A DNA stretch of 64,000 bases from Rhizobium sp. SL86 (GCF_026672545.1 NZ_JAPPRJ010000009.1:186001-250000); one strand, 5' to 3'; positions 6,919 through 16,085 are shown, counted from the first letter of the stretch. Numbers and translations are program-made. The notes: generated by a model not told the origin, from the sequence alone.

Positions 6919-9483
6919 ATGCTATACTTCTCCCGCTGGAAAACCCTATTCATCTGGTTCGTCATCGCCGTTGGCGCGATCGTCGCGGCACCGAACATTC
7001 TCAGCAATGAGCAGTTGGCAAAGCTCCCGAACTGGTTCCCCGCCAAGAAGGTCACGCTCGGTCTTGATCTTCAGGGCGGTTCGCACATCATGCTGAAGCT
7101 CGAGCGTGCGGACATCGTCAAGGAACGCCTGGAAACGGTGGTCGGCGACGTGCGCAACGTGCTGCGCGAAGCCAATGTCCGTTACACCGGTCTGAGCGGA
7201 ACGGGCCAGCAGATCCAGGTGCGCATCACCGATCCGGCGCAGGTCCAGGCGGCCAAGGACGCGCTCAATCCGCTGCTGCAGCCGGTCTCCGCAGGCACGT
7301 TCGGCGGAACGGTGACGGAGGTCTCGCTTTCCGACGAGGGCAATGGTCAGCTGCAGCTGACGCTGACCGATGCCGGCATCGGTTACCGTGTTTCCTCGGC
7401 TGTCACGCAATCGATCGAAGTCGTGCGCCGTCGTGTCGACGAACTCGGCACCACCGAACCGCTGATCCAGCGTCAGGGTGACGACCGCATCATCGTCCAG
7501 GTTCCGGGCCTTCAGGACCCGCAGCGCCTCAAGGCACTGCTGAACCAGACGGCGAAACTGACCTTCCATATGGTCGATTCGTCCATGCCGGTGCAGGAGG
7601 CGTTGAACGGACGTCCGCCGGCCAGCTCCGAAATCATGTATTCGATGGACGATCCGCCGGTTCCGTACCTGGTCGAACGTCGGGCGCTCGTCTCTGGCGA
7701 AAGTCTTGTCGATGCGCAGGCGAGCTTTAACCAGCAGACCAACGAACCGGTCGTGACCTTCCGTTTCGACAGCCGCGGTGCACAGCGTTTTGCCCAGGCA
7801 ACGCAGCAGAACGTCGGGCGTCCTTTCGCCATCGTGCTTGATAATCAGGTCATTTCGGCACCGGTGATCCGTGAGCCGATCGTCGGCGGTTCGGGTCAGA
7901 TTTCCGGCAATTTCACGGTGCAGTCGGCCAATGATCTTGCCGTTCTCCTGCGCGCCGGCGCCCTTCCGGCAACGTTGACCGTGGTGGAAGAACGCACCGT
8001 CGGTCCGGGCCTTGGTGCGGACTCGATCCGTGCCGGCGTCGTTGCCAGCATCATCGGCGCTGTCGCAGTTGCCGGCTTCATGTTCGCCTTCTACGGCTTC
8101 TTCGGTTTCCTCGCCAACGTCGCGCTCGCGGTCAACATCGTCCTCATTCTTGCGACGTTGACGCTGATCGGTTCGACGCTGACGCTGCCGGGTATTGCCG
8201 GTATCGTGCTGACCATGGGTATGGCGGTCGATTCCAACGTTCTGATCTACGAGCGTATCCGCGAAGAGGTGAAATCGGGCCGCTCCCTGCTGCCGGCCAT
8301 CGACAGCGGTTTTAAGCGCGCCTTTGCAACCATTATCGATGCGAACCTCACGACCCTGATCGCCGCCGTCGTGCTGTTCTATCTGGGGTCCGGCCCGGTC
8401 CGCGGTTTTGCCGTGACGCTGGCCGTCGGTATCGTCACGACCGTCTTTACCGCCTTCACCTTCACCAGCTGGATGTTCTCGCTCTGGGTCAAGCGGTCCA
8501 AGCCGAAGCAGCTGCCGAAGGGCATTCGCACCGGGATCTTCGACGGGCGCGGCCTGCCGTTCATGTCGATCCGCAAATACACCTTCCTCGCGGCCGCAGC
8601 CTTCTCGATTGCCTCGGTCATTGGTTTTGCCACGATTGGCATGAACCTCGGCATCGATTTCCGTGGCGGCTCGATCATCGAGCTGAAGGCGCGGCAGGGT
8701 AATGCGGACATTGCCGATATCCGCACGCGCCTCGATCAGCTGAATCTCGGTGACGTGCAGGCTCAGGGTTTCGGATCTCCGCAGGAAGTCCTCGTCCGCG
8801 TTCAGGCGCAGGGCGGCGGCGAAAATGCCGAACAGTCGGCACTGGAACGGATCCGCAACGATCTCGAGCAGGATTATGAATTCCGCCGCGTCGAAGTGGT
8901 GGGCCCGGCGGTCTCGAGCGAGCTGACCTACACGGCAACGCTTGGCGTCGGCGTGGCGCTCCTCTTCATCCTCGTTTACATCTGGTTCCGCTTCGAATGG
9001 CAGTTCGCCGTCGGTGCGATCATCGCGACGATGCACGACGTGATCTTGACGATCGGTATTTTCGTGCTGACCGGGATCGAGTTCAACCTGACGAGTATCG
9101 CGGCCATCCTGACGATTGTCGGTTATTCACTGAACGACACCGTCGTCGTTTATGACCGAATGCGCGAGAACCTGAGGCGCTACAAGAAGATGCCGCTGAC
9201 GGAACTGATCGACATCTCGATCAACCAGACCCTCTCGCGCACCGTTCTGACGGGTCTGACGACGATGATTGCGCTGAGCGCGCTCTACATCTTCGGCGGC
9301 GAAGTCATCCGCTCCTTCACCTTCGCGATGCTGTTTGGTGTGGCCGTCGGTACCTTCTCGTCCATCTACATCGCCGCGCCGGTGCTGATTGCCTTCAAGC
9401 TGCGCACGGACGTCTTCACCAAGGAAGACGAAAAGCCGGCCAAAAAGGGTGCGGCCTTGCCTAACGGCAAGCCGAACGTCTGA
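6919..9483 (+). CDS. secDF: Fused SecD-SecF protein-export membrane protein
   Basis: SecDF uses the proton gradient to pull preproteins out of the SecYEG channel on the periplasmic side. Here both halves are one 854-residue protein, as in many alphaproteobacteria. The SecD half begins with one helix, then the V-T-L-G-L-D-L-Q-G-G-S-H motif (about residues 44-55), a large periplasmic region and five helices including the G-M-A-V-D-S-N-V-L-I-Y-E-R signature. The SecF half starts near residue 545 and carries G-I-D-F-R-G-G-S and the G-Y-S-L-N-D-T-V-V-V-Y-D-R motif. The ATG at 6919 is preferred over the GTG at 6892 because it starts directly at the first helix and follows a GAGAG sequence. Confidence 0.97.
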   Translation: MLYFSRWKTLFIWFVIAVGAIVAAPNILSNEQLAKLPNWFPAKKVTLGLDLQGGSHIMLKLERADIVKERLETVVGDVRNVLREANVRYTGLSGTGQQIQVRITDPAQVQAAKDALNPLLQPVSAGTFGGTVTEVSLSDEGNGQLQLTLTDAGIGYRVSSAVTQSIEVVRRRVDELGTTEPLIQRQGDDRIIVQVPGLQDPQRLKALLNQTAKLTFHMVDSSMPVQEALNGRPPASSEIMYSMDDPPVPYLVERRALVSGESLVDAQASFNQQTNEPVVTFRFDSRGAQRFAQATQQNVGRPFAIVLDNQVISAPVIREPIVGGSGQISGNFTVQSANDLAVLLRAGALPATLTVVEERTVGPGLGADSIRAGVVASIIGAVAVAGFMFAFYGFFGFLANVALAVNIVLILATLTLIGSTLTLPGIAGIVLTMGMAVDSNVLIYERIREEVKSGRSLLPAIDSGFKRAFATIIDANLTTLIAAVVLFYLGSGPVRGFAVTLAVGIVTTVFTAFTFTSWMFSLWVKRSKPKQLPKGIRTGIFDGRGLPFMSIRKYTFLAAAAFSIASVIGFATIGMNLGIDFRGGSIIELKARQGNADIADIRTRLDQLNLGDVQAQGFGSPQEVLVRVQAQGGGENAEQSALERIRNDLEQDYEFRRVEVVGPAVSSELTYTATLGVGVALLFILVYIWFRFEWQFAVGAIIATMHDVILTIGIFVLTGIEFNLTSIAAILTIVGYSLNDTVVVYDRMRENLRRYKKMPLTELIDISINQTLSRTVLTGLTTMIALSALYIFGGEVIRSFTFAMLFGVAVGTFSSIYIAAPVLIAFKLRTDVFTKEDEKPAKKGAALPNGKPNV

Positions 9484-9485
9484 TC

Positions 9486-9872
9486 GTGGCTCGCCCGACA
9501 CATATCCGGGACGCGCATTTTCCAGGACGCGTCCCGATCGACACCTATGGCGATGGTGGTTTCCGGTTTGCCGACATGTCGCATCGCGGCTCCCTGCTGC
9601 TTTTGCCGAGTGGCGTCTACGGCTGGGATCTAACCGAAGGCGATGCGCTGACGGTCGACGCCTTCCAGAGGGTGCTGGACGAGGCGGGCGAGATTGAATT
9701 CCTGCTCGTCGGCACCGGCAAGGACATCCGGCCTTTGCCGGCCGCCTTGAAGGCTGCCATGCGCAGCCGCGGAATATCCTCCGACCCGATGGGAACCGGA
9801 GCGGCCGTTCGCACGTACAATATCATGCTGGGAGAATCGCGGCCGGTGGCTGCGGCTCTCATTGCCGTGTGA
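9486..9872 (+). CDS. Mth938-like (DUF498) protein, bacterial relative of NDUFAF3
   Basis: This is a small single-domain protein of 128 residues of the Mth938/DUF498 family, whose mitochondrial member NDUFAF3 assists assembly of respiratory complex I. The family pattern is visible in the central L-L-L-P-S-G-V-Y-G-W segment and the E-F-L-L-V-G-T-G-K-D-I-R-P-L-P motif. It starts at a GTG two bases after secDF and overlaps the next gene by four bases (GTGA), so secDF, this gene and the following gene are probably co-transcribed. A complex I assembly role in this bacterium is inferred from the mitochondrial homologue. Confidence 0.88.
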   Translation: MARPTHIRDAHFPGRVPIDTYGDGGFRFADMSHRGSLLLLPSGVYGWDLTEGDALTVDAFQRVLDEAGEIEFLLVGTGKDIRPLPAALKAAMRSRGISSDPMGTGAAVRTYNIMLGESRPVAAALIAV

Positions 9873-10753
9873 TCGTGACAGAAGCGGAGAAAAAGACCGT
9901 GACGGCAGGTGCCGCAGACCATTGGGACATCTGCCTTTCGACGTTGCGCGACACCGACCGCGACCGTTATCTCGCCTGTCTTCTGTCGCCTGCGGACAAG
10001 CGCGGACCGCTTGCCTCGCTTTATGCCTTCCATGCCGAAATCGCCCGCATCCGCGACGTGATCCATCAGCCGCTCGCGGGAGAAATCCGGCTGCAGTGGT
10101 GGCGCGATCTTCTCTCCGGCACGGCTGAGGGCGAATCGAACGCCAATCCGATCGCCGCAGGCGTGCTCGCCACCATCGACGCCTATCGCCTGCCGCGCGA
10201 TGTGCTGGTCAATATGACCGAGGCGCGCATCTTCGATCTTTATGACGATCCGATGCCGGACCGCAACGCGCTGGAAGGTTATGCCGGCGAAACGGCGGCG
10301 GCACTGATCCAGCTTGCTGGTCTCGTTCTTGATGCGCCTGCCGCCATGCAGCGCTCGGAGGCTGCCGGCCATGCCGGCGTCGCGCAAGCCATTGCCGGGA
10401 TCCTGCTGCTCTTGCCGCTGCATCGCAAGCGCGGTCAGGTCTACCTGCCGCTCGATATTCTCTCCGCCACGGGGCTGGACCGGGACACATTTCTGGCGGA
10501 GCCCGAAGGCGCGCAGCATCGTGCGGCGATCGAGGCGTTTGCCGGCCTCGGTCTGGATCATCTCTCGAAGGCCAAGCGGGCTGACGGCATCCCCGCCTCG
10601 CTTCTGCCGGCCTTCCTGCCGGTGTCGCTTGCTGAACCGGTTCTGAAAGCCGCGGCGCGTGCGCCGGACAAAGCGCTGTCGGGGGCATTGCAGTCACCCC
10701 AGTGGCGCCGGCAGCTGCGCATGTTGCGCACCCTTGCCGTCAAGCGTCTCTAG
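9869..10753 (+). CDS. Squalene/phytoene synthase-like protein, relative of NDUFAF6
   Basis: The 294-residue protein belongs to the squalene/phytoene synthase superfamily. The segment L-A-S-L-Y-A-F-H-A-E-I-A-R-I-R-D followed by R-L-Q-W-W-R matches the first prenyl-synthase helix region. The metal-binding Asp-rich D-x-x-x-D pairs expected of an active prenyl synthase are not clear: the first reads H-A-E-I-A. This is typical of the NDUFAF6 branch, a complex I assembly factor in mitochondria. The gene starts with GTG overlapping the NDUFAF3-like gene. A catalytic role in terpene synthesis cannot be excluded from sequence alone, but the neighbour favours the assembly-factor branch. Confidence 0.85.
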   Translation: MIVTEAEKKTVTAGAADHWDICLSTLRDTDRDRYLACLLSPADKRGPLASLYAFHAEIARIRDVIHQPLAGEIRLQWWRDLLSGTAEGESNANPIAAGVLATIDAYRLPRDVLVNMTEARIFDLYDDPMPDRNALEGYAGETAAALIQLAGLVLDAPAAMQRSEAAGHAGVAQAIAGILLLLPLHRKRGQVYLPLDILSATGLDRDTFLAEPEGAQHRAAIEAFAGLGLDHLSKAKRADGIPASLLPAFLPVSLAEPVLKAAARAPDKALSGALQSPQWRRQLRMLRTLAVKRL

Positions 10754-10831
10754 GCCCATTTCTTCAGAGTCACATTCGCGCAAGCCTCACGCGGTAATGA
10801 GCAGGCGCGAAGGAATGGGAAGGGTGATCCG

Positions 10832-11305
10832 GTGAGCCTTGTCGTGTGGTCGATCATTGCGGTGCTGGTCGTTGCAACGGGCTATTATGCCACGCGCATG
10901 AGCAAGGATCGCGACGAACTTGACCGCCACGATGCCGGTCTTGCGATCATCGAGTTCGGGCGTGCCTATCCGACGGAAGCGATCCGCAGCCTGCATGTGA
11001 CGGAAAGCGGCAATGCAGTCTTCGTGCGCCTTTACGACAACAAGGCCGGTTTCATGCGCAATTACGGCGCCCACTACGCCTGCCACCTGATCGAGCCCGG
11101 TCGTGTCAGGGTCACGCCGCTCGGCAATGGCCGCGGTTTCCACGTGGATTTCCTCGACGCGCCGACGCAGAGCGGCGATTACGTGTTTTCATCCGCGGCA
11201 GAAGCCGCGGAAGTGTCGCTCTGGCTGCTCGGCAACTACATCGGTCCGGACGAACGCCACCTACTCGGCGGCGCTCACACCGAGCTCGGCGACAGCCGCG
11301 TCTGA
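10832..11305 (+). CDS. Hypothetical membrane-anchored protein
   Basis: The product is not recognised. The 157-residue protein starts at a GTG, with an N-terminal hydrophobic helix (L-V-V-W-S-I-I-A-V-L-V-V-A-T-G-Y-Y-A) followed by a soluble domain rich in short beta-like segments, for example V-F-V-R-L-Y-D-N-K-A-G-F. It is probably anchored in the inner membrane with a cytoplasmic domain. Its last 45 bases overlap the 3' end of the convergent trmFO gene. It lies 78 bases after the NDUFAF6-like gene on the same strand and could be its last operon member. Confidence 0.75.
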   Translation: MSLVVWSIIAVLVVATGYYATRMSKDRDELDRHDAGLAIIEFGRAYPTEAIRSLHVTESGNAVFVRLYDNKAGFMRNYGAHYACHLIEPGRVRVTPLGNGRGFHVDFLDAPTQSGDYVFSSAAEAAEVSLWLLGNYIGPDERHLLGGAHTELGDSRV

Positions 11306-12733
11306 TTCTGTTTCGAAGACCGGGGCGGGGACACCCAGCCAACCGGCGCAATCCGTCAGTGCCCGCCGTGCGAGAAGCTTGCGCTTCATCACCGTCTTGT
11401 CCTTGCCGCGAAAGCGCTTGACGCCTTCCGGCTTGACGATCGAGCCCGGCGCCAGCTCCGGAAACAGCCCGAAATTCACATTCATCGGCTGGAAGGAGCG
11501 TTTACCTGGTTCGTCGTCCGAAACGAGATGGCCACCGGTGATATGGTTGAGCAGCGAACCGAGCGCGGTCGTTGCCGGCGGCAGCGAGGGCGTTTCACCC
11601 TTGGCGTCTGCCGCCGCGAAACGTCCGGCGAGCAGGCCGATGGCGGCACTTTCGACATAGCCTTCGCAGCCGGTGATCTGTCCGGCAAACCGTAGCGCCG
11701 GCCGCGATTTCAGCCGGAGACTTTGATCCAGCAGTGTCGGGGAATGGATATAGGTGTTGCGATGCAGGCCGCCGAGGCGGGCGAATTCCGCGTTTTCAAG
11801 CCCCGGAATCATCCGGAAGATTTCGGCCTGGGCGCCATATTTCAGTTTCGTCTGGAAACCGACCATGTTGTAGAGCGTGCCGAGTGCATTGTCCTGGCGA
11901 AGCTGTACGACGGCATAGGCTTTGACGGTCGGGTTATGGGCATTGGTCAGCCCCATCGGCTTCATCGGGCCGTGGCGCAGCGTTTCGCGCCCGCGCTCCG
12001 CCATCACCTCGATCGGCAGGCAGCCATCGAAATAGGGCGTGCCTTCCCATTCCTTGAAACCGACGGTATCGCCTGCGATCAGCGCATCAACGAAGGCGTC
12101 ATATTGCGCCTTGTCGAGCGGGCAGTTGATGTAGTCCTTGCCGTTGCCGCCAGGGCCGACCTTGTCGTAGCGTGACTGGTACCAACAGATATCCATATTG
12201 ATGGACTCGCGGTGCACGATCGGCGCAATCGCATCGAAGAATGCGAGCGAATCCTCGCCGGTCTCCGCCTGGATGGCGGCGGCCAAGGATGCCGATGTCA
12301 AAGGCCCTGTGGCAAGGATCGTCAGACCCCAGTCAACCGGCGGCAGGCCCTGTACTTCCTCGCGAATGACGGTGATCAGCGGATGGGTATGGAGCGCCTG
12401 CGTCACGGCCTCGGAAAAACCGTCGCGATCGACCGCCAGCGCTCCGCCGGCCGGAACCTGATGCCGATCGGCACAGGTCATGATCAGCGAGCCGGCCAGC
12501 CGCATTTCCGCATGGATGACGCCAACCGCATTGGCGGTCGCATCGTCGGAGCGGAAGGAGTTCGAGCAGACGAGCTCGGCAAGGCCATCGGTCTTGTGCG
12601 CATCCGTGCCGCGCACGCCGCGCATCTCGTGTAGGATAACAGGCGTGCCGGCTTCAGCCAGCTGCCAGGCAGCTTCGGAACCGGCAAGTCCGCCGCCGAC
12701 CACATGAACGGGTTTTGAAGAGATCTGTGTCAT
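11261..12733 (-). CDS. trmFO: Methylenetetrahydrofolate-tRNA-(uracil-5-)-methyltransferase TrmFO
   Basis: TrmFO (formerly Gid) makes 5-methyluridine at position 54 of the tRNA T-loop using methylenetetrahydrofolate and FAD. The 490-residue protein starts with the FAD-binding dinucleotide motif V-V-G-G-G-L-A-G-S-E-A-A-W near residue 9. It contains the family segments E-L-V-C-S-N-S-F-R-S-D and Y-I-N-C-P-L (Cys residues). The start at 12733 puts the FAD motif at the usual distance from the N-terminus; the frame is open further upstream. The C-terminus overlaps the convergent hypothetical gene by 45 bases. Confidence 0.95.
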   Translation of the reverse strand: MTQISSKPVHVVGGGLAGSEAAWQLAEAGTPVILHEMRGVRGTDAHKTDGLAELVCSNSFRSDDATANAVGVIHAEMRLAGSLIMTCADRHQVPAGGALAVDRDGFSEAVTQALHTHPLITVIREEVQGLPPVDWGLTILATGPLTSASLAAAIQAETGEDSLAFFDAIAPIVHRESINMDICWYQSRYDKVGPGGNGKDYINCPLDKAQYDAFVDALIAGDTVGFKEWEGTPYFDGCLPIEVMAERGRETLRHGPMKPMGLTNAHNPTVKAYAVVQLRQDNALGTLYNMVGFQTKLKYGAQAEIFRMIPGLENAEFARLGGLHRNTYIHSPTLLDQSLRLKSRPALRFAGQITGCEGYVESAAIGLLAGRFAAADAKGETPSLPPATTALGSLLNHITGGHLVSDDEPGKRSFQPMNVNFGLFPELAPGSIVKPEGVKRFRGKDKTVMKRKLLARRALTDCAGWLGVPAPVFETESDAAVAELGVSAAE

Positions 12734-12783
12734 GGGGCGGCTCATTACCATGAGCCGGCCCCGCATCCAACATCAAAGCGTCC

Positions 12784-13410
12784 TCAGGCCGTCTGCTGCG
12801 CGGCAACCAGCGCATCGTCCAGTTCGGTCGCCTTCACATGAGCCGGCCTTTGCGCAAGGCGGGCGACATAGGTTTCGAAAGCCGGACGCTTCTCGATACT
12901 GCCGAACTGCATGCCCCACATCAGATGCGAACCGAGATAGACATCGGCGCCAGTGAAACGGTCACCTGCGATGTAACTCGTTTTCGCCAGAGCCGCCTCC
13001 AGCGTGCCGAGGACTGTCTCGAAGCTGCCATAGCCCACCATGCCGCGCTTATCGTCGGGAACGACGAAGCCGAGGTTTCGGTTGACGGTGGCAGCTTCCA
13101 GGGGACCTGCGGCAAAGAACATCCAGCGGTAATAGGCGGCCCGTTCCGCATCGGTCTTCGGGGCAAGATCTGCTTCCGGGAAAACATCGGCGAGGTATGC
13201 GATGATCGCAGCGCATTCCGTCACCACGTTTTCGCCGTGCTGCAGGGCAGGGACCTTGCCCATCGGATTGACCGCAAGATAGTCGGGGCTCTTCATCTGC
13301 GGCCCGTAGGGGACCACCTTCACCTCGTAGGGAACACCAACCTCTTCGAGCATCCAGCGGGCGATACGGCCGCGCGACATGGGGTTCGTGTAGAGCAGCA
13401 GCGATGTCAT
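12784..13410 (-). CDS. Glutathione S-transferase family protein
   Basis: This is a soluble glutathione S-transferase-type protein of 208 residues. The N-terminal thioredoxin-like domain shows L-L-Y-T-N-P-M-S-R-G, V-N-P-M-G-K-V-P-A-L (the cis-Pro motif) and V-T-E-C-A-A-I-I-A-Y-L (the glutathione-binding E-S/C-x-A-I motif). A helical C-terminal domain follows with the G-D-R-F-T-G-A-D-V motif. The ATG at 13410 follows GGAGG at six bases, which decides this start over an upstream in-frame codon. The physiological substrate cannot be told from sequence. Confidence 0.9.
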   Translation of the reverse strand: MTSLLLYTNPMSRGRIARWMLEEVGVPYEVKVVPYGPQMKSPDYLAVNPMGKVPALQHGENVVTECAAIIAYLADVFPEADLAPKTDAERAAYYRWMFFAAGPLEAATVNRNLGFVVPDDKRGMVGYGSFETVLGTLEAALAKTSYIAGDRFTGADVYLGSHLMWGMQFGSIEKRPAFETYVARLAQRPAHVKATELDDALVAAQQTA

Positions 13411-13488
13411 GTTGTCCTCCAAAATGTTCTCTTTATGTTCCTATAATGGCGCGATGACGTCCGGATGACAAGAGACAGGCGGCCAAAG

Positions 13489-13518
13489 AAAAACCCGGCC
13501 GCAGTGCGGCCGGGTTTC
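13489..13518 (-). terminator. Intrinsic terminator of icd
   Basis: The inverted repeat AAACCCGGCCGC / GCGGCCGGGTTT has a two-to-three-base loop. On the minus strand it is followed by a TTTTTCTTT tract. It lies 26 bases after the icd stop. Confidence 0.9.
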
Positions 13519-13543
13519 CATGTCATTCCCGCAATGGATGGGC

Positions 13544-14758
13544 TTACGCGCCCATGGCCTTCTGCAGGTTCTCATCGATCTTGTCGAGGAAGGCGGTGGT
13601 GGAGAGCCACGGCTGATCCGGGCCGATCAGGAGCGCCAGGTCCTTCGTCATGAAGCCATCTTCGACGGTCGCGACGCAGACGGTTTCGAGCGTCGCTGCG
13701 AACTTCGCGAGGTCTGCATTGTCGTCGAGCTTGGCGCGGTGTGCGAGGCCGCGGGTCCAGGCGAAGATCGAGGCGATCGAGTTCGTCGAGGTTTCCTGAC
13801 CCTTCTGGTGCTGGCGGTAGTGACGGGTCACCGTGCCGTGCGCAGCTTCGGCTTCCACCGTCTTGCCATCCGGCGTCAAGAGAACCGAGGTCATCAGGCC
13901 GAGCGAGCCGAACCCTTGCGCAACCGTATCGGACTGCACGTCGCCGTCATAGTTCTTGCAGGCCCAGACGTAACCGCCGGACCACTTCAGCGCCGAGGCG
14001 ACCATGTCGTCGATCAGGCGGTGTTCGTAGGTGATGCCGGCGTCCTTGAACTGATCCTTGAATTCGGTCTCGTAGACTTCTTCGAAGATGTCCTTGAAGC
14101 GGCCGTCATAGGCCTTCAGGATGGTGTTCTTGGTCGAGAGATACACCGGCCACTTGCGCATCAGGCCGTACATCATCGAGGCGCGGGCGAATTCGCGGAT
14201 CGATTCGTCCAGGTTGTACATGGCCATGGCCACGCCGGCGCCGGGGGCGTCGAAGACTTCCTTCTCGATCACCTGGCCGTCTTCGCCGACGAACTTGATG
14301 GTCAGCTTGCCCTTGCCCGGGAACTTGAAGTCGGTGGCACGGTACTGGTCACCGAAGGCATGGCGGCCGACGACGATCGGCTGCGTCCAGCCCGGAACCA
14401 GGCGCGGAACGTTCTTGCAGATGATCGGCTCGCGGAAGATCACGCCGCCGAGAATGTTGCGGATCGTGCCGTTCGGGCTCTTCCACATCTGCTTGAGGTT
14501 GAATTCCTTCACGCGGGCTTCGTCCGGCGTGATCGTCGCGCACTTGATGCCGACACCATACTTCTTGATGGCGTTGGCGGCGTCGATCGTCACCTGGTCG
14601 TTCGTCGCGTCGCGGTTTTCGACCGAAAGGTCGTAATAATCGATGTCGAGGTCGAGATACGGATGGATCAGCTTGTCTTTGATAAGCTGCCAGATGATGC
14701 GCGTCATTTCATCGCCGTCGAGATCGGCGACAGGGTTGGCGACCTTGATCTTCTTCAT
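13544..14758 (-). CDS. icd: Isocitrate dehydrogenase, NADP-dependent
   Basis: The enzyme converts isocitrate to 2-oxoglutarate in the TCA cycle, producing NADPH. At 404 residues it belongs to the eukaryotic-like homodimeric type common in rhizobia. It starts with M-K-K-I-K-V-A-N-P-V-A-D-L-D-G-D-E-M-T-R, in which G-D-E-M-T-R is diagnostic. The segment S-P-N-G-T-I-R-N near residues 94-101 binds isocitrate, and A-A-H-G-T-V-T-R-H near residue 310 binds NADP. The longer open frame upstream, to 14878, has no family similarity; an AGAGGC sequence precedes the chosen ATG. The gene is monocistronic with its own terminator. Confidence 0.97.
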   Translation of the reverse strand: MKKIKVANPVADLDGDEMTRIIWQLIKDKLIHPYLDLDIDYYDLSVENRDATNDQVTIDAANAIKKYGVGIKCATITPDEARVKEFNLKQMWKSPNGTIRNILGGVIFREPIICKNVPRLVPGWTQPIVVGRHAFGDQYRATDFKFPGKGKLTIKFVGEDGQVIEKEVFDAPGAGVAMAMYNLDESIREFARASMMYGLMRKWPVYLSTKNTILKAYDGRFKDIFEEVYETEFKDQFKDAGITYEHRLIDDMVASALKWSGGYVWACKNYDGDVQSDTVAQGFGSLGLMTSVLLTPDGKTVEAEAAHGTVTRHYRQHQKGQETSTNSIASIFAWTRGLAHRAKLDDNADLAKFAATLETVCVATVEDGFMTKDLALLIGPDQPWLSTTAFLDKIDENLQKAMGA

Positions 14759-14934
14759 GTATCTGCCTCTTGCATGGGCGGGAGCCAAAAGCCCCCGGTA
14801 GGGTGGACGGAAGTCCCGAGGGCTATAGCATTGCCGTGGCAGAACGCAAAGGCGTGTTGCCAGATTTGCCATTGCCAAACCGCGGGCTGCGGATAATCTC
14901 AGGTCTCAAATTCAACAAGGAATCGTCATCCGCC

Positions 14935-15480
14935 ATGCGCCGTTTCCTGCGCCCCATTCCGCTCGCCGTCGGGCTTGCTCTTTTCGCCGCCGCCGCGCCT
15001 GCAGCAGATGTCACCGCCCCGGTGAAACAGGTCATGGACATGACCAAATACAACTGGGGCACCGTCGATGCCGAATGGAAGTACATCTTCGATCCGGCGC
15101 CGCTTTCCAGCCTCTACAGCAAGCGCTTCCAGGGCGCCTACAAGGAGGCGGCCAAACATCCGGCCTATGATACGGAAAACAACGAGCCCGGCGACCCCTT
15201 CGGTTATGACGTCGTCACCAATTCGCAGGACGGCTGCCCGCTGGAAGAGATCAAGATCGCGCCCGGCGCCGTCAAGGACGGAATGACCGATGTCACTGTG
15301 ACCTTCAAGATGTGGACCTGCATCGACGAGCCCCAGATCAAGAATGCCGTCTCCGAGGTTCACTTCGACGTGCTGGTCGAAGACGGAAAGCCGGTGATCG
15401 ACGACATTCACCGTGTGGCCGACGGCGAACGCGATTCGGTGCTGGCCGAGATGCAGGCGATCGCCAAGGGCGGCCAATAA
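14935..15480 (+). CDS. Secreted protein, possibly NTF2-like (paralogue 1)
   Basis: This is a predicted periplasmic protein of 181 residues with a clear Sec signal peptide (R-R-F-L-R-P-I-P-L-A-V-G-L-A-L-F-A-A-A) cut after A-P-A-A or A-A-D. The mature part resembles the next gene: P-V-K-Q-V-M-D-M-T near its start, S-L-Y-S in the middle, a G-C-P-L segment, a second Cys in M-W-T-C-I, and D-D-I-H-R near the end. Two conserved cysteines suggest a disulfide. The fold is probably NTF2/DUF3828-like, which is an inference. It reads divergently from icd. Confidence 0.78.
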   Translation: MRRFLRPIPLAVGLALFAAAAPAADVTAPVKQVMDMTKYNWGTVDAEWKYIFDPAPLSSLYSKRFQGAYKEAAKHPAYDTENNEPGDPFGYDVVTNSQDGCPLEEIKIAPGAVKDGMTDVTVTFKMWTCIDEPQIKNAVSEVHFDVLVEDGKPVIDDIHRVADGERDSVLAEMQAIAKGGQ

Positions 15481-15569
15481 CGCTGCCGGATGACGATCGC
15501 AGCCGGTGCGGGGGCGCCAATGGATCGTCTTTGTGGTCCGTCATTCTGATGATGAGCAAAGGGGGAAAC

Positions 15570-16085
15570 ATGCTCAGGAAATACCTTGGTCTCGGCGCAG
15601 CTGCGATCATGCTCGCGACGGTGCAGCCGGCACTGGCCAACGAACCGCTCGATCCGGTCAAGGCTGTCATGGAGGTCACGGCGAAAGGCAAGGCCGAATA
15701 TTTTGATCCGGATTCGCTGATGGCTCTCTACAGCGTTGCCTTTACCCGCGATCTGGTCGCCGCCGTTCTCAAGATGAAGGCGAATGACGAGCAGATGTTT
15801 CTGGGTTTCGAGCCGGTGATCGGCGGGCAGGACAATTGCCCGGTCAAGAATGTCAGCTACAAGGCCGGGCCGCAGAAGGGCAACCGGCTGACGGTGCGCG
15901 TCGAGTTCAGCGCCTTCTACTGCATGGGCAACAAAGCAAAGTCGAAGGTCGATTTTGATCTGGTGCAGGAAGGCGTCGGTGATCCAGCACCCTGGTATTT
16001 CGTCGACGACATCCGCCATATCGGCGAGGATGGCAAGACGGCATTGTCCCTGCGCCAGCAGTTCAAGGAACTCGCGGGCAATTGA
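15570..16085 (+). CDS. Secreted protein, possibly NTF2-like (paralogue 2)
   Basis: The 171-residue exported protein is a diverged tandem copy of the preceding gene. A signal peptide ends at L-A-N-E or A-L-A. The mature protein begins P-V-K-A-V-M-E-V-T and has L-M-A-L-Y-S, D-N-C-P-V, F-Y-C-M-G and V-D-D-I-R-H at the same relative places as the paralogue. The ATG at 15570 follows GGGGGAAAC; in-frame ATGs at 15549 and 15552 would add seven residues before the signal peptide. The function is unknown. Confidence 0.78.
   Translation: MLRKYLGLGAAAIMLATVQPALANEPLDPVKAVMEVTAKGKAEYFDPDSLMALYSVAFTRDLVAAVLKMKANDEQMFLGFEPVIGGQDNCPVKNVSYKAGPQKGNRLTVRVEFSAFYCMGNKAKSKVDFDLVQEGVGDPAPWYFVDDIRHIGEDGKTALSLRQQFKELAGN

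Noticed and set aside
6946..9036. Minus-strand open frame of 696 codons opposite secDF
   Set aside because: The Arg/Asp/His-rich product is typical of antisense shadow frames in high-GC genes; secDF is clear on the plus strand.
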